Counted from the stretch's first letter, positions 26,474-36,412 are shown. The stretch: DNA of 64,000 nucleotides from Marinoscillum sp965229915 (GCF_965229915.1 NZ_CBDDJZ010000001.1:4898001-4962000), one strand, 5' to 3'. Made by a program: numbers and translations. The notes: generated from the letters alone by a model not told the origin.

Positions 26474-27154
26474 ATGAAACTGCTAGTCGTAGAAGATCAC
26501 GAGCAATTAAGTACCAATATACGGACCTATCTCAATCAGGAAGGATATGTGTGTGAAGTAGCCGCTAACTATCAGCAGGCGGTAGAAAAATTATATGCCT
26601 ATCAGTATGATCTGGTGGCGCTGGATTTGATGCTGCCAGATGGTAATGGGTTAGATCTGTTGAAAGCCATCAAAGAAAACTGGCCAGATCTATGTGTGTT
26701 GATCATTTCTGCCAAGAATGCGCTGGATGACAAGCTGAAAGGTCTCAACCTGGGAGCCGATGACTATTTGGCCAAACCCTTTCATCTGGCTGAATTAAAT
26801 GCACGGTTGAAAGCCATTTTTCGGAGAAAAAATCAACAAGGAGACAGCACGGTGAATTTTGAAGAGATCGTGCTCAATACCGATAATTTTGAGGTGAAGG
26901 TCAATGACGAACTGCTTGACCTCACCAGAAAAGAGTTTGAAATGCTTCAGTATCTACTGCTGAATCAAAACCGGGTGCTTACCAAGCAGTCCATCGCGGA
27001 GCATCTTTGGGGAGATTATATGGACACTGCGGATTCGTTTGACTTTGTCTATCAGCATATAAAGAATTTGCGTAAAAAGATTGCCCAGGCAGGAGGCAAT
27101 GACTACATCCATACCGTGTATGGTGTGGGCTATAAATTCAAAAAGACCGCATGA
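26474..27154 (+). CDS. OmpR-family response regulator
   Basis: 226 aa. The receiver has D51 in LVALDLMLPDGNG and a conserved Lys in DDYLAKPF. The C-terminal winged helix (about 128-225) has LTRKEFEMLQYLLLNQNRVL and HTVYGVGYKF. It overlaps the next kinase gene by four bases (ATGA), forming a two-component pair. It probably controls the receptor gene that follows, which has its own consensus promoter. Confidence 0.95.
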   Translation: MKLLVVEDHEQLSTNIRTYLNQEGYVCEVAANYQQAVEKLYAYQYDLVALDLMLPDGNGLDLLKAIKENWPDLCVLIISAKNALDDKLKGLNLGADDYLAKPFHLAELNARLKAIFRRKNQQGDSTVNFEEIVLNTDNFEVKVNDELLDLTRKEFEMLQYLLLNQNRVLTKQSIAEHLWGDYMDTADSFDFVYQHIKNLRKKIAQAGGNDYIHTVYGVGYKFKKTA

Positions 27155-28404
27155 AACTGATTGTTAAAATCACGTTCTTTTTTATGCTCATCGCATCGGT
27201 GGTGTTTGTTATCGGAGCTACCTTCTCCTTCAACGCCATGAGTCGAGAAATCGAACTTGAAGAGCAGTACTTTCTCGAAGAACGCTTGCAATCAGCCATT
27301 AGATACCTGGAGCGTAGAATGCCTACAGAAGAAATCAGGAGAGAGAAAATTGTCATCACTCCGATGGATAGTACGGTTCAGGAAACAGAACCAGTGTTTT
27401 CAGATACCTTGGTGACTCATATCACCCTTCAGCGCATCGAGCCGCACTCTAAACTGGACGTGATCAAAAGGGTGAATGGCAAAGTATATAAAATCATGTT
27501 ATTCGATCTGGTGGTGGAGGAAGATGACATCCAGGATGCGGTGCAAGAATCCATGATTAAAACATACCTCTTGCTAAGTGTGGTTACGCTTATTCTGAGC
27601 TTGATTGCATCGTTTTACGTGTTTGGACCTTTTCAAAAGACCCTGGCGATTATTAAGAACTTCTCGGTCAAAGAGGACTTTGATACGAAGTTTCCAGAAT
27701 CTACGACCTCAGAGTTTAAAAAGCTCAATCAGTTTATCAGTGACATGATGAGTCGCGCTCGCAGAGATTATTTGGCATTGAAGGAGTTTTCTGAAAATGC
27801 TTCGCACGAGATCCAGACACCACTGTCCATAGCGCAGGGAAAGCTGGAACTACTGATGGAGAGCAATGAGCTAACGGAAGATCAGATGGAGCTGATCTCA
27901 TCTGCACAGTCAGCGATCAAACGATTGAGTAAGCTGGGTAATTCATTATCGCTCCTCACTAAAATTGAAAATCAGGAGTTTTCTGACTTTGCGAAAGTAA
28001 ATATGACCCAGCTAGTGAGCCGGTTTCTGTTTGATTTCAAAGAACTGATTGAACTGAAAGAGATCAAACTCCTATCAGAAGTGGAATCGGGGGTTATCAT
28101 AGAAGGAAATGTGGTCCTTTTGGAATTGCTCGTAACTAATCTGCTCAACAATGCTGTGAGGCACAACTACTCTGGTGGTGAGATTTCTGTGAGGTTAGAT
28201 GCCAGGTCTCTGGAAATCATGAATACTGGAGAACCGCTCAAGGGAAACCCAGAAGACATTTTTAGAAGGTTTAAGAAGGCTTCTGATAATCCAGACTCGC
28301 TCGGATTAGGTCTGAGTATTGTAAAAAGAATCTGTGAAGAGCATCATTTTGTTGTAGAATATTCCCAAAAAGTTAAACAACATTGCTTTACGGTTAGTTG
28401 GTAG
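27151..28404 (+). CDS. Membrane sensor histidine kinase
   Basis: 417 aa. TM1 is at about 6-26, a short extracytoplasmic region spans 27-135, and TM2 is at about 138-160. HisKA has phospho-acceptor H219 in SENASHEIQTPLSI. HATPase_c follows with NLLNNAVRHNYSGG, and the glycine box reads LGLGLSIVKRI. It is the partner of the OmpR regulator with which it overlaps. It has no obvious metal-binding motif, so the signal is unknown. Confidence 0.93.
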   Translation: MKLIVKITFFFMLIASVVFVIGATFSFNAMSREIELEEQYFLEERLQSAIRYLERRMPTEEIRREKIVITPMDSTVQETEPVFSDTLVTHITLQRIEPHSKLDVIKRVNGKVYKIMLFDLVVEEDDIQDAVQESMIKTYLLLSVVTLILSLIASFYVFGPFQKTLAIIKNFSVKEDFDTKFPESTTSEFKKLNQFISDMMSRARRDYLALKEFSENASHEIQTPLSIAQGKLELLMESNELTEDQMELISSAQSAIKRLSKLGNSLSLLTKIENQEFSDFAKVNMTQLVSRFLFDFKELIELKEIKLLSEVESGVIIEGNVVLLELLVTNLLNNAVRHNYSGGEISVRLDARSLEIMNTGEPLKGNPEDIFRRFKKASDNPDSLGLGLSIVKRICEEHHFVVEYSQKVKQHCFTVSW

Positions 28405-28463
28405 CCCGAACAATTCGGAAGGAAAATTAAAATCCTCAGAATTACTTCAGATTTCGGACAAAA

Positions 28464-28490
28464 TTGACTCAGACTGTGGTTCTACATTTG
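28464..28490 (+). promoter_or_regulatory. Consensus Bacteroidota promoter
   Basis: TTG at 28464-28466 and TACATTTG at 28483-28490 are 19 bases apart start to start, matching the -33/-7 arrangement. The receptor ATG is only 15 bases past the -7 box, so the leader would be very short. Confidence 0.65.
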
Positions 28491-28505
28491 CACAAAATTC
28501 CAGTA

Positions 28506-30920
28506 ATGCTCAATCGACTTTTAACCATCTTATTCATACCATTATCGTTCTTTGCGAATGCACAGAGTGCGGTGACCGGAAGCCTTATGGATGGCTCCAC
28601 CTCAGAGCCACTGTCCTACGCTACGGTAAGTTTGTTGGACCAAGACTCAAGCCTGGTGACTGGAGCAGTCACCGATATGGATGGTAAATTTCTGATCAAA
28701 ACAGAAAATGGTAAATACACTCTGCGCTTCCAGTTTGTAACGTACCAGACTCGGGAGATGGCTTTGGAACTAACCGGAAACACCCGGGACCTGGGCACGA
28801 TCAAAATGGACCCATCCAATCAGGAGTTGGACGAAGTGGTGGTGCAGGCAGAGCGTACTCAGATGCAGCTCAACCTGGACAAGAAAGTGTACAACGTCGG
28901 AAAAGATTTGAGCAACCTGGGTGGGTCTGCAGCCGATATGCTGGATAATCTCCCTTCTGTGGCGGTGGATGTGGAAGGTAATGTGCAGCTAAGAGGTAGC
29001 TCCAGTGTGAGAATCCTCATTAATGGTAAGCCTTCCGGTCTGGTGGGTCTATCGAGTAGTGATGCCCTGAGGCAACTTCAAGGTAATTTGATCGAGAGTG
29101 TGGAGGTAATTACCAATCCGTCAGCTAGATACGATGCAGAAGGTCAGGCAGGTATTATCAATATCATCCTGAAAAAGGAAGAGCAAAAAGGATTGAACGG
29201 TAGCTTTCAGGCCACAACTGGTGTGCCGCATAATCATGGGCTTGGTATCAATCTAAATTTTAGAAAGAAATGGGTTAACTTCTTTGTCAACTACGGGTTT
29301 GATTACCGCAGAGCTCCAGGTACCAGCTATACCAACCAGCAGTTTTTTAGAGAAGATTCTACTTATTATACCGATCAGCTATATGACCGATCCAGAGGTG
29401 GGTTTTCAAACAATGTGCGGTTTGGAGCTGATTTCAATGTGGGAGAAAATAGCACTTTGACTGGCTCGTTTCTTTATCGCTATTCTACGGATGTTAATTA
29501 CAACGACCTTACCCTGACTGATTATGACGAAAACAGAAATCTTGGTCTATACACTTTAAGAGAAGATACCGAGGAAGAGCTAGATAAAAATCTTGAATAT
29601 TCGATTAACTACACACGTGACTTCAAACGCAAAGACCACCAGCTAACCGCTAATATCCAATATCAGGATAATTATGAGAATGAAGTTTCTGACATTGAAC
29701 AATCGGTCGGTCCCAATCAGGCAGAGATTGATAGCACGTTATTCCAAAATGTGGACAACGTGCAGGGTGAAAAGCGCCTGATGTTACAAGCGGATTATGT
29801 ACGTCCGTTTGGAGAGAAAGCAAAAATAGAGGTCGGATACCGGAGTACACTTCGTGAAGTCTACAATGACTACCTGGTAGAAGAATCAGTGGATGGAGAC
29901 GTTTACAATCAGCTGGATACATTCACCTTTGACTTTCAGTACAATGAAAACGTACACGCTTTTTATGGAATCGTTAGTGATGAACTGGACAAAATCTCCT
30001 GGCAGCTAGGGCTTAGAGCTGAAATCACCGACATTGATGCAGACCTGACAGACTCAGATCCGCTGACATTCAATTACACGAATTTCTTCCCAAGCGCCTT
30101 CTTCACTTACAAGGTATGGGGAATATCCCAACTGCAGTTGAGTTATAGTAGAAGAATCAACAGACCGAGATACAGGGATCTTAGTCCATTGAGTTCGTTT
30201 ACCAACAATCGTAATTTCAGAGTAGGAAATCCTGGACTTCAGCCTGAATTTACTGATTCTTACGAATTTGGCTTTCTTCAAAACTTTGATAACTCTTCCA
30301 TCTACTATGGAGTATATTATCGACACACCGACGATCCTATCCAGCGAGTCAACAGACCCGCAGATGACAACAATGTGGTCGTCAGCCGGGAGGAAAATCT
30401 TGGAGTACAAAATTCATATGGTATAGAAGTAAATGCCAATCAGGATTTCACTGAATGGTACCGTCTGACTGGTAATTTCAACTTCTACAGACAAGTGACC
30501 GATGGTGAAGCTTACGGAGAATCTTTGTATGCCGAGACCGTAACCTTCAGTACTCGGATCAGCAACAACATCAAGATCAAAGATGTGATTACGGCCCAGG
30601 TAAACCTTAATTACAGAGCACCAGAGCAGCGCACGCAGGGAAGAAGAGAAGCTATCACGGTACTGGACCTTGGGTTTACACGAGATATGTGGAACAAAAA
30701 AGGCTCTCTTTCATTAAGTGTAAGAGACTTGTTCAACTCACGAAAGTATCGCTTCGAAACGGAGACCTCCAACTACATCTCAGAGTCGGAGTGGCAGTGG
30801 AGAAGAGGCCCTCAGTTCATCCTTACACTCAATTATCGACTCAATCAGTCGGATAGAGATCAGAAGAAGGGCGAAAGAGACGGTCAGGATGGGTTTGAGG
30901 GAAATGACTTCAAACCCTGA
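28506..30920 (+). CDS. Outer-membrane receptor (TonB-type, carboxypeptidase-like N-terminal domain)
   Basis: 804 aa from the ATG at 28506 (signal peptide MLNRLLTILFIPLSFFANAQ). A CarboxypepD_reg-like domain (about 21-105; GSLMDGSTSEPLSYATVSLL) precedes a plug region (about 110-220; LDNLPSVAVDVEGNVQLRGS). The rest is a long beta-barrel with SYSRRINRPRYRDLSP and a YRLN end, of the outer-membrane family common in Bacteroidota. It probably transports or senses a ligand under control of the preceding OmpR/kinase pair. No SusD-like partner is present, so glycan uptake is less likely. Confidence 0.85.
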   Translation: MLNRLLTILFIPLSFFANAQSAVTGSLMDGSTSEPLSYATVSLLDQDSSLVTGAVTDMDGKFLIKTENGKYTLRFQFVTYQTREMALELTGNTRDLGTIKMDPSNQELDEVVVQAERTQMQLNLDKKVYNVGKDLSNLGGSAADMLDNLPSVAVDVEGNVQLRGSSSVRILINGKPSGLVGLSSSDALRQLQGNLIESVEVITNPSARYDAEGQAGIINIILKKEEQKGLNGSFQATTGVPHNHGLGINLNFRKKWVNFFVNYGFDYRRAPGTSYTNQQFFREDSTYYTDQLYDRSRGGFSNNVRFGADFNVGENSTLTGSFLYRYSTDVNYNDLTLTDYDENRNLGLYTLREDTEEELDKNLEYSINYTRDFKRKDHQLTANIQYQDNYENEVSDIEQSVGPNQAEIDSTLFQNVDNVQGEKRLMLQADYVRPFGEKAKIEVGYRSTLREVYNDYLVEESVDGDVYNQLDTFTFDFQYNENVHAFYGIVSDELDKISWQLGLRAEITDIDADLTDSDPLTFNYTNFFPSAFFTYKVWGISQLQLSYSRRINRPRYRDLSPLSSFTNNRNFRVGNPGLQPEFTDSYEFGFLQNFDNSSIYYGVYYRHTDDPIQRVNRPADDNNVVVSREENLGVQNSYGIEVNANQDFTEWYRLTGNFNFYRQVTDGEAYGESLYAETVTFSTRISNNIKIKDVITAQVNLNYRAPEQRTQGRREAITVLDLGFTRDMWNKKGSLSLSVRDLFNSRKYRFETETSNYISESEWQWRRGPQFILTLNYRLNQSDRDQKKGERDGQDGFEGNDFKP

Positions 30921-30982
30921 TGAAACAGTAAAGACAACATTCTCATATTTCATTTTAGTTTAGTTTGGTTAGATTGATGAAT

Positions 30983-31020
30983 GTCCGGTTCTCCGAGTAG
31001 GAGGCCGGACTTTCTCTTTT
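30983..31020 (+). terminator. Terminator of the receptor gene
   Basis: GTCCGG-TT-CTCC (30983-30994) pairs with GGAG-G-CCGGAC (31000-31010), followed by TTTCTCTTTT. Confidence 0.8.
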
Positions 31021-31044
31021 ATAGCAGGTCAATCAGAAAAAAAA

Positions 31045-31112
31045 TATTTAATTTACAATTATGAAAGAAACCTTTTTGTTTTTGGTTACGTATTTAATTT
31101 ACAATTATGAAA
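31045..31112 (+). repeat. 22-bp direct repeat spanning the PadR start codon
   Basis: An identical 22-bp block beginning TATTTAATTTACAATTATG occurs at 31045-31066 and 31091-31112, 46 bp apart. The second copy contains the PadR ATG. It could be a pair of PadR operator sites or a recent tandem duplication of the leader. Confidence 0.7.
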
Positions 31113-31454
31113 AATATGGGAGAGGAGAAGGTTCAGCTTGGTGAATTTGAGGAATTGGTGCTGTTGATCACAGCCATTTTGAACGAAAATGCTTATGGAG
31201 TGCGGGTAATGGATGAGATTGAAGCACAAACAGGTCGCAAGGCCAATATCAGCGGTGTACACACTGCGCTGGACCGTCTGGAGAAAAAGGGCTATCTAAA
31301 ATCCTATCAAGGTGGAGCCACTGCTGAACGTGGTGGTCGTAGAAAGCGTTTTTTCAAAGTCACCGATTTGGGAGTGCAGGTGTTGGAAATCAACCATCAG
31401 GTACGAAATGCCCTGTTTAGTCAAATACCCAAGGTGTTATTTCAGAACAGGTGA
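31107..31454 (+). CDS. PadR-family transcriptional regulator
   Basis: 115 aa, a winged helix of the PadR type: LGEFEELVLLITAILNENAY near the start, YGVRVMDEIEAQTGR and GVHTALDRLEKKGYLKS in the recognition region, then RRKRFFKVTDLG. It overlaps the FtsX permease gene by four bases (GTGA), so it likely represses its own operon. This PadR-plus-permease pair is frequent in Cytophagales genomes. The direct repeats in its leader are candidate operators. Confidence 0.92.
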   Translation: MKNMGEEKVQLGEFEELVLLITAILNENAYGVRVMDEIEAQTGRKANISGVHTALDRLEKKGYLKSYQGGATAERGGRRKRFFKVTDLGVQVLEINHQVRNALFSQIPKVLFQNR

Positions 31455-34063
31455 AAGCAAATCCACAGCCTCCAAAACTTGCCCTGAAGGTACTTAGGTG
31501 GTTCTGCAAACCATGGTATGCAGAAGCTATAGAGGGAGACCTACAGGAGCTCTTTGAGCGTCAGTTTCAGGACTCTCCCAACCAAGCCAGATGGCAGTAT
31601 ACCTACAATGTGGTACGCTTCTTTCGCTGGCGATACGTCAAGGATCTTGATGATGTTCAACCTAAAAGTCCAATTGGAATGTTCAAAAACTACTTTAAGA
31701 TTTCTTTCAGAAACATGGCTCGCAATAAGCTGCAGTCATTCTTCAATGTCTTCGGCCTGGCCATTGGTATTGCTTGCTGTATCCTCATTACCATGCACGT
31801 GCGCTACCAGCTTGGATATGATCGACACATTCCAGATCTGGACAACATCTACCGGGTGACGATCAACTCTGGTGGACCTTATACGCCGGCTCGTCTGGTC
31901 AAACAAATGCGTGCGGACTATCCGGAAATAGTCAGTGGCACTCGGGTGAATGGCACGTTTGAAGCCGTGGTGAAGGTGGGTGACGAGTACATCATACAAC
32001 CCAACTGTATCATTGCTGACTCCACCTTCTTTGAGGTCTTTCCGGCAACTTTTCTCAGAGGAGATGCTAAAAACGCTCTGAATCGAGCAAACAAAGTAGT
32101 CATCACAGAGAGTGTGGCTAAAAAGATCTTTCCAGATCAGGACGCCATGGGGCAAGTGATCAATGCTGATGATACAGACTACATCATTAGTGGCATAGTG
32201 GCGGATCCACCCAAGACCACCACCATACCCTACCAGGTGATTGTGCCTATTCCGTGGGAAAAGTGGGCCACGGTTGGTTGGTGGACCGGAAACAACTTTT
32301 ATTCTTACCTCAAGCTGGCCCCACAGGCAGATCCAAGACAGCTTGAAGCCAAGTTTCCTGACTTTGTCGAGCGGTATATTGGTCCGGAGATTCTTCAGCA
32401 TTATTCGCAGTATGAATCGTTTGATGAGTATCTGGCAGATGGGAAAAACCACTCCTTCAATCTGGTGCCAATGAGTGAAATTCATTTGCATTATCCAAGA
32501 CTGTCGTTAGGTCAGGGTACTAATTTCCAGTACCTCGTTATTTTTTCAAGTGTTGCTGTGTTCATATTGATCATTGCCTGTATCAATTACATCAATATGT
32601 CTACGGCCAAGTCTTCGCTGCGGGCCAAAGAGATAGGTATGCGCAAAGTGCTAGGATCTGTCAAAGGCTTAATAGCTCAGCAGTTTTTGCTGGAGTCGTT
32701 CTTGATAGCCGGTTTGTCCATTGTCCTGGGTATTGTGTTAGCTATTCTACTCATCCCATATTTCAATAACATCAGCCAAATCTCGTATGGGGTTTCGGAT
32801 TTGTTGACGCTCGAGAATTTGTTCTGGTTTTTGGGTATTTGGCTGGTGGTGGGTCTATTGGCGGGTGTTTATCCGGCTAGTTACCTAGCTTCATTCAAGC
32901 CGATTGCGGCACTACGTGGAGAATCTGTCCAGGGAGGAAGTGGGAAATTACGATCTGGCTTGGTAGTCCTTCAGTTTGCCATTTCACTGTTTTTAATGAT
33001 CGGTACATTCATTGTCTACCAGCAGTTGCAGCACATGAGCAATAGGCAACTTGGGGTGGACGCAGATCAAGTATATGTTGTCTCTGGAGCCAAAAAACTT
33101 GGTAAACAGTTCGGAGCTTTCAAAAACCTACTGGAGTCCAATTCGAATATCTCAGAAGTAGGAGCATCCAATACGTATCCGTCTCATTTTATGGCAGATT
33201 GGAACTATCAGACTGTTGGGGATAACCCTACCACTTTTGGGCCACTGAATATATTTGTCGATGCACACATCAAGGATGTCTGGGGACTGACGATCAGAGA
33301 AGGAAGGTTTTTTGATGAGAATCTGGTAACCGATACGGCGAGTATTGTGGTGAACCAAACTCTGGTAGATTACCTGGGGTGGGATGAGCCCATCGGTCAG
33401 GTCTTGAGCAGAGGTGACGAAGGTAGTTTTAAAGTAATTGGGGTAGTTGGGAATTTTGTTACACGATCTGCAAAACGTGGAGATTACCCAATTGTACTAC
33501 GAAATGCGGATATAGAAACGATGTATGGCGGAGGTTATGCCTCAATCAAAATAAAAGGAAATGTAGCAGAGGCGCTTAGTCATATCGAGAGTACCTGGGA
33601 TCAGCTACTACTCGGTTACCCGATTGAAGGACAGTTTATGGACGATTCCTTTCAACGGTTATATGACAGTGAAAAAAGATTTGGGATGTTGTTTACCGGG
33701 TTTTCTATTCTGGCCATCCTCATCGCTTGTATGGGACTTTTTTCATTGGCGGCTTTTGTATTGGAACGAAAGCGTAAAGAGATTGCGCTTCGCAAAGTTA
33801 TGGGCGCGGCTATCGGACAGATATTCTTTGGAGTATCCAGGTATTTTTTGAGGTTGATCTTAATAGCTTCATTGTTTGCCGTTCCTGCAGCATACTACCT
33901 AGGTCAGCAGTGGCTAGAAGATTATGTAGATCGCATAGCTATTGATGTAGGGCTGATTGCAATCCCATTGGTACTTATGGCGCTGGTTTCGTTGCTTACG
34001 ATCTCCTATCAGACGTACCAATCAGCTACTAGTAACCCTGTAGATGCACTAAAAGAAGAGTAA
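31451..34063 (+). CDS. FtsX/MacB-type ABC transporter permease with prefix domain
   Basis: 870 aa, starting at a GTG that overlaps the PadR stop. Residues 1-75 (LKVLRWFCKPWYAEAIEGDL) form a permease prefix domain. A MacB-like arrangement follows: TM1 at about 95-115, a periplasmic domain to about 360, three helices, a second helix (ALRGESVQGGSGKLRSGLVV), a second periplasmic domain and three more helices with the FtsX motif EIALRKVMGA. It lacks an ATPase and would need one encoded elsewhere. The likely role is lipoprotein or peptide handling, or stress-peptide export. Confidence 0.9.
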   Translation: MKANPQPPKLALKVLRWFCKPWYAEAIEGDLQELFERQFQDSPNQARWQYTYNVVRFFRWRYVKDLDDVQPKSPIGMFKNYFKISFRNMARNKLQSFFNVFGLAIGIACCILITMHVRYQLGYDRHIPDLDNIYRVTINSGGPYTPARLVKQMRADYPEIVSGTRVNGTFEAVVKVGDEYIIQPNCIIADSTFFEVFPATFLRGDAKNALNRANKVVITESVAKKIFPDQDAMGQVINADDTDYIISGIVADPPKTTTIPYQVIVPIPWEKWATVGWWTGNNFYSYLKLAPQADPRQLEAKFPDFVERYIGPEILQHYSQYESFDEYLADGKNHSFNLVPMSEIHLHYPRLSLGQGTNFQYLVIFSSVAVFILIIACINYINMSTAKSSLRAKEIGMRKVLGSVKGLIAQQFLLESFLIAGLSIVLGIVLAILLIPYFNNISQISYGVSDLLTLENLFWFLGIWLVVGLLAGVYPASYLASFKPIAALRGESVQGGSGKLRSGLVVLQFAISLFLMIGTFIVYQQLQHMSNRQLGVDADQVYVVSGAKKLGKQFGAFKNLLESNSNISEVGASNTYPSHFMADWNYQTVGDNPTTFGPLNIFVDAHIKDVWGLTIREGRFFDENLVTDTASIVVNQTLVDYLGWDEPIGQVLSRGDEGSFKVIGVVGNFVTRSAKRGDYPIVLRNADIETMYGGGYASIKIKGNVAEALSHIESTWDQLLLGYPIEGQFMDDSFQRLYDSEKRFGMLFTGFSILAILIACMGLFSLAAFVLERKRKEIALRKVMGAAIGQIFFGVSRYFLRLILIASLFAVPAAYYLGQQWLEDYVDRIAIDVGLIAIPLVLMALVSLLTISYQTYQSATSNPVDALKEE

Positions 34064-34141
34064 AATCCACACTTATTCTAAATCGATCAAGAAAATAGGG
34101 GAATTCAACGAATAAAAAAATCTGATTACGAGTTGCATGCG

Positions 34142-34149
34142 TACATTTG
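34142..34149 (+). promoter_or_regulatory. Bacteroidota -7 promoter element
   Basis: TACATTTG, an exact TAnnTTTG match, 68 bases before the start of the T9SS beta-solenoid gene. Confidence 0.5.
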
Positions 34150-34217
34150 TATAGGTAAATAGCTTAATGCAGAACTAAGTGTTTTGCCTACAACTATCAA
34201 CTAACGATTGCGACACT

Positions 34218-35744
34218 TTGAAGACACTATTTTTTTATTCAACTCTCCTATTACTTGGTTTGTCGGCGTGGGCACAATGTCCCACAGGTAATGTCACTGG
34301 CGATAGAACCATCAGTAGTAACTGTACCATTTCCAGTAACCTGACCATATCTGGTAATCTGACTATTTCCAATTCGGCTACCTTAACGATAAATCCTGGA
34401 GTAGTTCTTACAGTAGGAGGTGTGCTGCAATCTAGTTATCAGGGAGGTGTCATCACGATCAATGGAGGGGGAACACTTAATGCTGGAGGAAGATTGTATA
34501 ACCAGGTTAGAACGGTCACTTCTTTCAACATATCAAATGTTACTGTTACGGTCAACAATACCTCTAGTACCACCGTGCTTAACGACTATCGGAGTACTTT
34601 AAACATTACCAATGGAGCATCATTTACGGTGGTGCAGGGCAATTTTGAGAATGATAATGAAACGAACCTGAACATCAATAATTCTACTTTCACCGTGACA
34701 TCTGGTAAGTTCCTCAATGATTTTCAAGCTGACATTAACCTGACTAATGGTAGTCAATTCAATGTAAGCAGCGGCAATATGGAAACCGAGGATCAATCTT
34801 TATTCTTGATAGATGACAGTGATGCTTACATCAATGGCAATATGAATAATGATTACAGGGCAGATCTTGTGGTCCAAAATGGAGGAACTCTGACAATTAC
34901 CGGTGACTTTAACAATGGCCTGCAGCCAAACGGAACTGGTGCAAATGAAGGCTCTGTAACCGTGAACAATGGAACTGTTTCCGTAGGCGGAGATTTGAAC
35001 AATACTTATGGTAGTGACATATCTGTAGATGGTGGTGGAAGTGTGAGTGTCACTGGAAATGTGGACAATGCCCAGGCGGCGACAATTGACGTAAGTGATG
35101 GCACCTTTTCGTATGGTGGTACTATTAATGATCCATTTGCTGGAGTATCTTCCTCATCTACTGACTCAGAGTGTACAGATGGATGCTGTGGATCTGGGTG
35201 TACGGCTTTGCCGGTTTCACTTTTGTCCTTCGAAGCAGAATCCAGACAAATAGGTACGGAATTGAAATGGAGCACTGTATCGGAGCAGTCAAACGACTAC
35301 TTCACTTTAGAGAAATCATTGAATGGTACGGATTTTCAGCAAATAGCACAGATTGCTGGTGCAGGTGATTCCAATACCAAGTTGTCCTACAGCTATATGG
35401 ACGCTGCGAGTCATGCCAGCAAGGTTTATTACAGGTTGAGTCAAACGGACTTTGATGGAACCCACGTGTATTTAAAAGTAGTGGTTGTCGGCGGTGATAA
35501 GACGGCAAGTACCGTTCGACTTTACCCTAATGTGGTAGACGGTACTCAAGCTCAAATAAATGTGGAGGGAGTAACAGCAGATATGAGTTGGAAACTCATC
35601 GATCTTAATGGAAATAGTGTGGATTGTGGCAGCTTCATCGACTCACAAGCCATTGAAGTTGGTCAACTAACCAAAGGACTATATGTAGTTCAAATTGCCT
35701 CTTCTACCGGTTTCTTGAAGACAGAAAAGCTTGTAGTAAAATAA
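34218..35744 (+). CDS. T9SS-sorted beta-solenoid surface protein
   Basis: 508 aa from a TTG at 34218, chosen because it begins the signal peptide (KTLFFYSTLLLLGLSAWAQ); a GTG at 34179 would add 13 odd residues. Residues 25-320 are Asn/Thr/Gly-rich repeats such as GNLTISNSATLTINPGVVLTV, typical of a right-handed beta-solenoid. A Cys cluster (CTDGCCGSGCTALPVSLLSFEA) marks the start of the C-terminal part. The final 75 residues (VRLYPNVVDGTQAQINVEGV onward, ending TEKLVVK) are a T9SS type A sorting domain. It is probably an adhesin or matrix protein. It is convergent with the dCMP deaminase gene. Confidence 0.85.
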   Translation: MKTLFFYSTLLLLGLSAWAQCPTGNVTGDRTISSNCTISSNLTISGNLTISNSATLTINPGVVLTVGGVLQSSYQGGVITINGGGTLNAGGRLYNQVRTVTSFNISNVTVTVNNTSSTTVLNDYRSTLNITNGASFTVVQGNFENDNETNLNINNSTFTVTSGKFLNDFQADINLTNGSQFNVSSGNMETEDQSLFLIDDSDAYINGNMNNDYRADLVVQNGGTLTITGDFNNGLQPNGTGANEGSVTVNNGTVSVGGDLNNTYGSDISVDGGGSVSVTGNVDNAQAATIDVSDGTFSYGGTINDPFAGVSSSSTDSECTDGCCGSGCTALPVSLLSFEAESRQIGTELKWSTVSEQSNDYFTLEKSLNGTDFQQIAQIAGAGDSNTKLSYSYMDAASHASKVYYRLSQTDFDGTHVYLKVVVVGGDKTASTVRLYPNVVDGTQAQINVEGVTADMSWKLIDLNGNSVDCGSFIDSQAIEVGQLTKGLYVVQIASSTGFLKTEKLVVK

Positions 35745-35746
35745 GA

Positions 35747-36229
35747 TCAGATGAGCTCGGTCACATGTTCGATGTGGCCGTTGTATTTCTCTACAGTAAT
35801 CCCAAACTTTCGTAGGAAGTCTACACCTTCGTCATTTGCTATCCCCTTGTGCTCTGCATACGAATTGAGGTAGATAACCTTTTCTATACCCGCTGTGTAG
35901 ATAATCCTTGCACAAGCCAGACAAGGAGATAGTGTTACGTAAAGAGTGGACCCCTCTACGGTGGCCTTATTCTTTACAGCATATAAGATGGCGTTTTGCT
36001 CCGCATGAATGGCGAGAGAGCATCCTCCTTTCGAATCCCTCGGGCATCCTGCTTCGGGAAATTCCTCATCACAGTTGTGTGTGCCGGCTGGAGGCCCATT
36101 GTAGCCAATAGAAATGATCCTGGTATCCTTTGTCAGCACAGCACCTACGTGCCGTTTGATGCAGTGACTCTTTTTAGCCAGATTGACTGCCAGTTCCATG
36201 AAGATATCGTCAAATGCCGGTTTGTCCAT
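35747..36229 (-). CDS. dCMP deaminase
   Basis: 160 aa from the ATG at 36229 (MDKPAFDDIFMELA), the start that fits the family and lies just downstream of a perfect -7 box. Zinc ligands are H75 with E77 in SLAIHAEQNA, and C103 and C106 in LSPCLACARII. The region IGYNGPPAGTHNCDEEF is typical of deoxycytidylate deaminases (also called ComE operon protein 2). It converts dCMP to dUMP for thymidylate synthesis. It is a lone gene on the minus strand. Confidence 0.93.
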   Translation of the reverse strand: MDKPAFDDIFMELAVNLAKKSHCIKRHVGAVLTKDTRIISIGYNGPPAGTHNCDEEFPEAGCPRDSKGGCSLAIHAEQNAILYAVKNKATVEGSTLYVTLSPCLACARIIYTAGIEKVIYLNSYAEHKGIANDEGVDFLRKFGITVEKYNGHIEHVTELI

Positions 36230-36233
36230 GGGC

Positions 36234-36241
36234 CAAAAGTA
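36234..36241 (-). promoter_or_regulatory. -7 promoter box touching the deaminase start
   Basis: On the minus strand TACTTTTG matches TAnnTTTG exactly. Its last base is five bases before the ATG at 36229, implying a leaderless or nearly leaderless mRNA, as also predicted for hemN. Confidence 0.5.
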
Positions 36242-36412
36242 TGCAATCGCCAGAACATCTTCGTCATTCATCTTTTAAGGAAGATTACTTAGCGGGAAAT
36301 CACTGTAGTTCGACTAATAAGAATTGGTTGAATGATAGAATTATAAGAGATTTACCTAGCTATGGATGAATTGCTCACGGTTCTCATTGACTTGATTTAA
36401 CTGATAAATATT

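Noticed and set aside
31061..31144. Short ORF starting at the first copy of the PadR leader repeat
   Set aside because: Out of frame with PadR and overlaps it; more likely a by-product of the duplication.
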